A stretch of DNA of 9,141 nucleotides from Corynebacterium accolens (lineage in GTDB: Bacteria; Actinomycetota; Actinomycetes; Mycobacteriales; Mycobacteriaceae). A model generated the notes under the pieces. The model was not told the DNA's origin. It did not search any database and saw only the letters and a program-made list of their open reading frames with translations. The stretch is taken from positions 69,358-78,498 of the forward strand of contig NZ_CP100376.1 in assembly GCF_030515985.1 (NCBI RefSeq), in the 5' to 3' direction. Shown here in pieces: positions 5,218 through 9,141 of this stretch. A program made the position numbers and the translations under genes. Each line of letters begins with the position of its first letter. Positions within the stretch are counted from its first letter, which is position 1.

Positions 5218-5964
5218 GTGAAGCGCAGCCCCGCCCGTCGATATGCCCGCGCTACTGTTACCGCGGTGGTAGGCGCTGCATTGCTTGCTGGGTGTTCAGA
5301 CAAAGTCGATACCAGTCCCGCTGCGGCACAATCCGAGCCGGAACAGGTGCAGATCGTCGTTGACCCTGCAGAAACAGATCAGCTCATCTTGGGCGAGGTA
5401 TTCCGGCAGTCGCTCTTGGAGGAAGGACGCACAGCCGAGCTGAAGGAAGAAGAAACCTTCAAAACACATGGAGGCAAGGGCAGTTCCCTAAACCCGGAAG
5501 GCAACTTTTACGTCGGCTGCACCGGCAACTTTTTAAGCCACTTTAATCCCGGTGAGGCGCGCGATATCTCGGCGGAATATAAAAAGGCAGAAGAAGACAG
5601 TGAGCCGGGCGGGGAAGACTTTCTTGCCCGCACCCATATCGCGCTCATGTCTACCTTGCCCACCCAACTTGCTACCGTCGAGCCATCCGGCGCTCACGGT
5701 TGTGAGGATGCACAACCAGAGCTGCCAGAAAACTTCGTGGTCATCTATAGCGACAGCCTCTTTGACCGCGAAGAAGAAAAATCCGTCGCCGCGGTCACCA
5801 AATTCATCACGCAAAAAGACATCTCTGACATGGTGGAGGCTCTAGAGGATGGCGAAGAGTTGAAGAAGGTCGTCCACGAATGGATGGAAGCCTCCGGACT
5901 GGACATTGTCAATGAAGAAAGCGACTCCGGCTCCTCCGGTGGCTCGGATCTGAGCAGTTCTTAA
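5218..5964 (+). CDS. Uncharacterised acidic lipoprotein
   Basis: I do not recognise this gene. The 248-residue product starts at GTG 5218, with AGAAGGAG (5202-5209) 8 nt upstream. The N-terminus is a lipoprotein signal: KRSPARRYAR, a hydrophobic stretch (about residues 12-24) and the lipobox LLAGC with Cys26 as the lipidation site, so the mature protein should be anchored on the outer face of the plasma membrane. The mature part is rich in Glu/Asp and has two further cysteines (Cys101 in YVGCTGN and Cys162 in HGCED) that could form a disulfide. The block DQLILGEVFRQSLLEEGRTAEL and the following NFYVGCTGNF loosely recall the start of betaine/osmoprotectant-binding proteins (ProX/OpuAC), but this is weak and no transporter genes are adjacent. 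The tail is Ser/Gly-rich. It stands alone between divergent mrp and convergent odhA. Confidence 0.85.
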   Translation: MKRSPARRYARATVTAVVGAALLAGCSDKVDTSPAAAQSEPEQVQIVVDPAETDQLILGEVFRQSLLEEGRTAELKEEETFKTHGGKGSSLNPEGNFYVGCTGNFLSHFNPGEARDISAEYKKAEEDSEPGGEDFLARTHIALMSTLPTQLATVEPSGAHGCEDAQPELPENFVVIYSDSLFDREEEKSVAAVTKFITQKDISDMVEALEDGEELKKVVHEWMEASGLDIVNEESDSGSSGGSDLSSS

Positions 5965-5988
5965 GTAAGCGGCGCGGTCCGTGCTACC

Positions 5989-6070
5989 CACTTACCGCCC
6001 TTCGCGCTCACGGGCGCAGCTTGTCGATGCCCCTACCATCTCGCCGGTGAGCGCGAAGGACGAGTAGGTG
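5989..6070 (+). repeat. Long imperfect hairpin downstream of the lipoprotein gene
   Basis: The 13-bp arm CCTTCGCGCTCAC (5999-6011) is perfectly inverted at 6047-6059. After a small internal loop (CGC versus ACGA) the stem continues with CACTTAC (5989-5995) against GTAGGTG (6064-6070), allowing one G-U pair. The 35-nt apical region can add a GGGC/GCCC pairing. It begins 24 nt after the lipoprotein stop. No T-run follows, so it is either a non-canonical terminator/3' stabiliser or part of a structured RNA or dispersed repeat. Confidence 0.5.
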
Positions 6071-6156
6071 ACCGGTGTGAGGCGAAGGAGGGGAGCTGAA
6101 GGTAGGGAGAGCAGGAACGGCGGCGAGGTAGGAGGACCGAGGAGAAGGCAGCAGAA
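6051..6156. other. Strand-asymmetric tract: purine-rich on plus, C/U-rich on minus
   Basis: This 106-bp non-coding stretch is mostly G and A on the plus strand and contains many AGGAG-like words (GAAGGA, AAGGAGGGG, GGTAGGAGG, GAGGAGAAGG). On the minus strand it reads as C/T-rich and G-poor, the composition of Rho-loading (rut) regions, and lies just beyond the odhA terminator. No coding frame with a plausible start is visible, apart from a 5-codon ATG frame at 6160. With the hairpins on either side, it accounts for the 280-bp gap 5965-6244. Confidence 0.4.
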
Positions 6157-6164
6157 ACCATGAA

Positions 6165-6200
6165 AATGCCCCAGTGAGGAAATAACCTCACTGGGGCATT
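6165..6200 (-). terminator. odhA: Strong intrinsic terminator of odhA
   Basis: AATGCCCCAGTGAGG (6165-6179) and its exact inverse (6186-6200) form a 15-bp perfect stem with the 6-nt loop AAATAA. Read on the minus strand, the stem runs into TTTT followed by CATGG, so it is best placed to end odhA transcripts, 45 nt after the stop. On the plus strand it lacks a T-run but could also halt transcripts from the lipoprotein gene. Confidence 0.85.
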
Positions 6201-6202
6201 CA

Positions 6203-6214
6203 GCGCTGCAGCGC
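6203..6214. repeat. 12-bp palindrome GCGCTGCAGCGC after the odhA stop
   Basis: A perfect 12-bp palindrome between the odhA stop codon and its terminator. With no loop it forms only a small RNA hairpin. Such words are common in GC-rich DNA, so function is doubtful. Confidence 0.2.
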
Positions 6215-6244
6215 GCTAGGTGCCTTTTCAGCGGTTACACGTGG

Positions 6245-9141
6245 TTAAACGTCGAAGGCCTCTTCAAGCAGGTTCTTCTGCTCAATCTGGTGTACCTTGG
6301 CGTTACCCGTAGCCGTAGAGGACTGGGCGCGGCGGGAGACGCGGACCATTTCCGGCATATCCGGAATGAGGTCGCGCAGGTGCTCGTTGTAGAACGGCCA
6401 TGGGCCCTGGTTGGCGGGCTCATCCTGTACGAACCGGACCTGGGTGGCGTTCGGGTACATCTCGAATGCCTCGCTTAGGCGGTTGAACGGAATCGGGTGG
6501 AGCATTTCCACGCGGACGATGGCGATGTCATCGCGGCCGTCGGCCTCGCGCTTCTTCTCCAAGTCCCAATAGAGCTTGCCGGAGACCAGCATGATGGTCT
6601 TGACCTTGTCCGTGTCGCCGACCTTCTTGTTATTGGCGTCCACGAAGTGGGGGTCATTGATAACGGAGCGGAACTTCTTGACCTCGGTGAACTCCTCAAC
6701 GGAGGAGGTAGCGGCCTTGTTGCGCAGCATGGACTTCGGGGTGAAGACGACCAACGGACGCTTCATCTCGCCCAAAGCCTGGCGGCGCAGCAAGTGGAAG
6801 TGGTTAGCCGGGGTGGACGGCTGGGCCACGGTCATAGAACCTTCCGCGCACAGCTGCAGGTAGCGCTCGATGCGGGCGGAGGAGTGGTCCGGGCCTTGGC
6901 CCTCGTAGCCGTGCGGCAGGAGGAGAACCAGGCTGGACAGCTGGCCCCACTTGGCCTCACCGGAAGACAGGTACTCATCGATGATGGTCTGGGCACCGTT
7001 GGCGAAGTCGCCGAACTGAGCCTCCCATGCCACGAGGGCATCGGGGTTACCCACGGTGTAGCCGTATTCGAAGCCCATGCCGGCGAACTCGGTCAGCGCG
7101 GAGTTGTAGACCATGAACTTGCCGCCGTTGTCCTTGGACACGGCCAAGGAGTTGAGCGGGTTGTACTCGTTGCTATTGCGGGGATCGAAGGTCACGGCGT
7201 GGCGCTGGGTAAAGGTACCGCGGCGGGAATCCTCGCCGGCCAGGCGCACAACCTTGCCCTGGTTAGCCAGGGAACCGAAGGCGAGCAGCTCGCCCCAGCC
7301 CCAGTCGATGCCGCCTTCGCGGACAGACTTCGCACGGTCCTTGGCTACCTTGGCCACGCGTTTGTGGTACTCGAAGTCCTCGGGTGGGTTGCCGTAGGCA
7401 TCGCCAAGCTCGACCATCTCTTCAGCGGTGATGGAGGTATCCAGACCGTGGGTGAGCTCCTGCGAGGAGGTAATACCGGTCTGTTCCTTCGGGCCGGCCT
7501 TCTCGGCTTCCTTGTGCTCGGTGAACACGGACTCCATCTGGTCGTGGAAGTCGCGCGCCGCTGCCTCGGCGTCTTCAGCAGACAAGTCGCCACGGCCGAT
7601 GAGCTCGTTGGTATAGTGCTCGCGCACCGGCTCGTGGTTCTCGATGACCGAGTACAGCTGCGGCTGGGTCATGGATGGGTCATCGGCCTCGTTGTGGCCG
7701 CGCAGGCGGTAGACCACGAGGTCAATGAAGACGTCCTTGCCAAACTGGCGGCGGTATTCTGCGGCCATCTGGCCTACCCAGACAACGGCCTCTGGGTCAT
7801 CACCGTTGACGTGGAAGACCGGGCAGTCAAAGCCCTTGGCCAGGTCGGTGACGTAGTGGGTGGAGCGGCCGGAGTCCGGGGTGGTGGTAAAGCCCACCTG
7901 GTTGTTGACCACGATGTGGACGGTACCGCCGTTGGTAAAGCCGCGCAGCTGGGAGAGGTTGATGGTCTCCTGCACGACGCCGAGGCCGGTGAAGGACGCA
8001 TCGCCGTGGAGCATGACGGGAACGACGGAGTAGCCGTCCTTGCCCTTGTCCAAGATGTCCTGCTTGGCGCGGGCGATGCCCTCCATGACTGGGTCGACGG
8101 CCTCGAGGTGGGACGGGTTGGCGGCAAGGGTGACCTTGATTTCGCCATCGCCGAACATCTGCAGGTGCTCGCCCTCGGAGCCCAAGTGGTACTTCACGTC
8201 ACCAGAGCCGCCGAGCTGGCCGCCCTTGTAGTTGCCGTCGAACTCGCCGAAGATATCTGCCAGCGGCTTGCCGACGATATTGAACAGCACGTTCAGGCGG
8301 CCACGGTGCGGCATGCCCATGACGACCTCGTCGAGGCCCTGGCCCGCAGCGGTGTCGATGATGGAATCCAGCAGCGGGATGAGGGTCTCGGCACCCTCGA
8401 GGGAGAAGCGCTTTTGGCCCACGTACTTGGTCTGCAGGAAGTTCTCGAATGCCTCGGCGGCGTTGACCTTCTGCAGGATGTACTTCTGCTCGGCATTGGT
8501 CGGCTTTGGCATGCCGGCCTCGAGGCGGTCCTGCATCCAGCTGCGCTCGTCGCGGTCCAAGATGTGGGTGTATTCGGAACCGACCTTCAGGGTATAAGCA
8601 GCGCGCAGGCGGGAGAGCACCTCACGCAAGGTCATCTGTTCCTTGCCACCGAAGCCGCCGACGTTGAAGACGCGGTCCAGATCCCAGATGGTCAGGCCGT
8701 GCGTAGCGATGTCGAGGTCGCGGTGATCGGGGCTAGGCAGGCCGGGCTGGGACCAGCCGAGCGGGTTGACATCGGCAAGCAAGTGCCCGCGGGAGCGGTA
8801 GGACTCGATGAGCTGCATGACGCGGGTGTTCTTGTCCACGCCAGAGTTGGGGATATCCTGAGCCCAGCGGAAGGGCTCATAAGGAACGCCCATGGACTCG
8901 AAGAGCTCGTCCCAGAAGGCGTCATCAACGATGAGCTTGCCGATGGTGCGCAGGAACTCGCCGGACTCTGCACCCTGGATGACGCGGTGGTCGTAGGTGG
9001 AGGTCAGCGTGACTAGGCGACCGACGCCGAGGTCAGCCAGGCGGTCAGCGGAGGCGCCGGCGAACTCTGCCGGGTAATCCATGGAACCAACGCCGATAAT
9101 GGAGCCTGCGCCCTTGGTCAGGCGGGCAATGGAGTGGCGGG
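6245..9141 (-). CDS. odhA: 2-oxoglutarate dehydrogenase E1 component fused to E2 catalytic domain (OdhA/Kgd), C-terminal 964 residues
   Basis: OdhA is the ThDP-dependent subunit that decarboxylates 2-oxoglutarate in the TCA cycle; in Corynebacteriales it carries an N-terminal succinyltransferase-like E2 domain. The frame is open to the right edge, so the start is not in the window; the family is about 1,200-1,260 residues. In order: end of the E2 domain (GAGSIIGVGSMDYPAEF, then STYDHRVIQGAESGEFL near 8960-9000), the E1 N-terminal helix region (WDELFESMGVPYEPF; SRGHLLADVNPLGW), HRGRLNVL (about 8300-8320), SHLEAVDPVMEG, the ThDP/Mg site HGDASF..VVNNQVGF (about 7880-8010), GHNEADDPSMTQP (about 7660-7700), then the transketolase-like pyrimidine domain (RRGTFTQRHAV; GFEYGYTVGNPDALVAWEAQFGDFANGAQ; HGYEGQGPDHSSARIERYLQ) and a C-terminal domain ending EEAFDV. 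In the E2 part the usual HxxxDG reads HRVIQG. A terminator follows at 6165-6200. Confidence 0.97.
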   Translation of the reverse strand, partial: RHSIARLTKGAGSIIGVGSMDYPAEFAGASADRLADLGVGRLVTLTSTYDHRVIQGAESGEFLRTIGKLIVDDAFWDELFESMGVPYEPFRWAQDIPNSGVDKNTRVMQLIESYRSRGHLLADVNPLGWSQPGLPSPDHRDLDIATHGLTIWDLDRVFNVGGFGGKEQMTLREVLSRLRAAYTLKVGSEYTHILDRDERSWMQDRLEAGMPKPTNAEQKYILQKVNAAEAFENFLQTKYVGQKRFSLEGAETLIPLLDSIIDTAAGQGLDEVVMGMPHRGRLNVLFNIVGKPLADIFGEFDGNYKGGQLGGSGDVKYHLGSEGEHLQMFGDGEIKVTLAANPSHLEAVDPVMEGIARAKQDILDKGKDGYSVVPVMLHGDASFTGLGVVQETINLSQLRGFTNGGTVHIVVNNQVGFTTTPDSGRSTHYVTDLAKGFDCPVFHVNGDDPEAVVWVGQMAAEYRRQFGKDVFIDLVVYRLRGHNEADDPSMTQPQLYSVIENHEPVREHYTNELIGRGDLSAEDAEAAARDFHDQMESVFTEHKEAEKAGPKEQTGITSSQELTHGLDTSITAEEMVELGDAYGNPPEDFEYHKRVAKVAKDRAKSVREGGIDWGWGELLAFGSLANQGKVVRLAGEDSRRGTFTQRHAVTFDPRNSNEYNPLNSLAVSKDNGGKFMVYNSALTEFAGMGFEYGYTVGNPDALVAWEAQFGDFANGAQTIIDEYLSSGEAKWGQLSSLVLLLPHGYEGQGPDHSSARIERYLQLCAEGSMTVAQPSTPANHFHLLRRQALGEMKRPLVVFTPKSMLRNKAATSSVEEFTEVKKFRSVINDPHFVDANNKKVGDTDKVKTIMLVSGKLYWDLEKKREADGRDDIAIVRVEMLHPIPFNRLSEAFEMYPNATQVRFVQDEPANQGPWPFYNEHLRDLIPDMPEMVRVSRRAQSSTATGNAKVHQIEQKNLLEEAFDV

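Noticed and set aside
6160..6177. Five-codon frame (MKMPQ) after AGGAGAAGG, leading into the terminator stem, like an attenuator leader peptide
   Set aside because: There is no plus-strand gene downstream to regulate; odhA is on the opposite strand and the hairpin is explained as its terminator.
6497..9016. An 839-codon open frame on the plus strand opposite odhA
   Set aside because: It lies wholly antisense to an unmistakable OdhA sequence. Long antisense frames follow from GC-rich codon bias, and its translation resembles no family.

Overview
The window looks like chromosomal core DNA from a high-GC actinobacterium of the genus Corynebacterium. The evidence is the gene order (Rv1220c-type methyltransferase, divergent sigE, zinc-binding anti-sigma factor, tatB, convergent mrp, then a 2-oxoglutarate dehydrogenase of the E2-E1 fused type), the frequent GTG starts with AGGAG-type ribosome sites, and the protein sequences. 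I saw no mobile element, tRNA, rRNA or CRISPR array. The species cannot be fixed from sequence reading alone.

Layout, left to right. (1) 1-1235, minus: 411 visible residues of a glycoside hydrolase family 32 (GH32)-like protein, running off the left edge. The fold motifs are readable, but the positions of all three catalytic acids appear substituted. (2) 1426-2073, minus: a divergent O-methyltransferase-family protein that appears to have a leaderless GTG start. (3) 2074-2215: a compact divergent promoter region with a 10-bp palindrome, a TGTGA-N5-TCACA inverted repeat and a TATTAT -10 box. (4) 2216-3951, plus: sigE (ECF sigma factor), cseE/rseA-type anti-sigma factor and tatB, probably one transcription unit with a strong GC-rich hairpin between sigE and cseE. 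(5) 3936-3963: a hairpin in the 12-bp convergent gap between tatB and mrp that includes the tatB stop and abuts the mrp stop. (6) 3964-5115, minus: Mrp/ApbC-type P-loop ATPase. (7) 5218-5964, plus: an unrecognised acidic lipoprotein. (8) 5965-6244: a 280-bp gap with a long imperfect hairpin, a strongly purine-rich strand and a very good terminator for the gene to its right. (9) 6245-9141, minus: the C-terminal 964 residues of OdhA/Kgd, whose start lies beyond the right edge.

Functionally, the sigE-cseE pair is a cell-envelope stress switch, with tatB (twin-arginine export) beside it. Mrp is an Fe-S carrier-type ATPase, and OdhA is the TCA-cycle 2-oxoglutarate dehydrogenase component. The methyltransferase shares the sigE promoter region. 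Nothing here is a convincing new multi-gene system. The most unusual items are the catalytically stripped GH32-like protein, the unassigned lipoprotein followed by a structured non-coding element, and the RNA hairpins at the sigE/cseE and tatB/mrp junctions.
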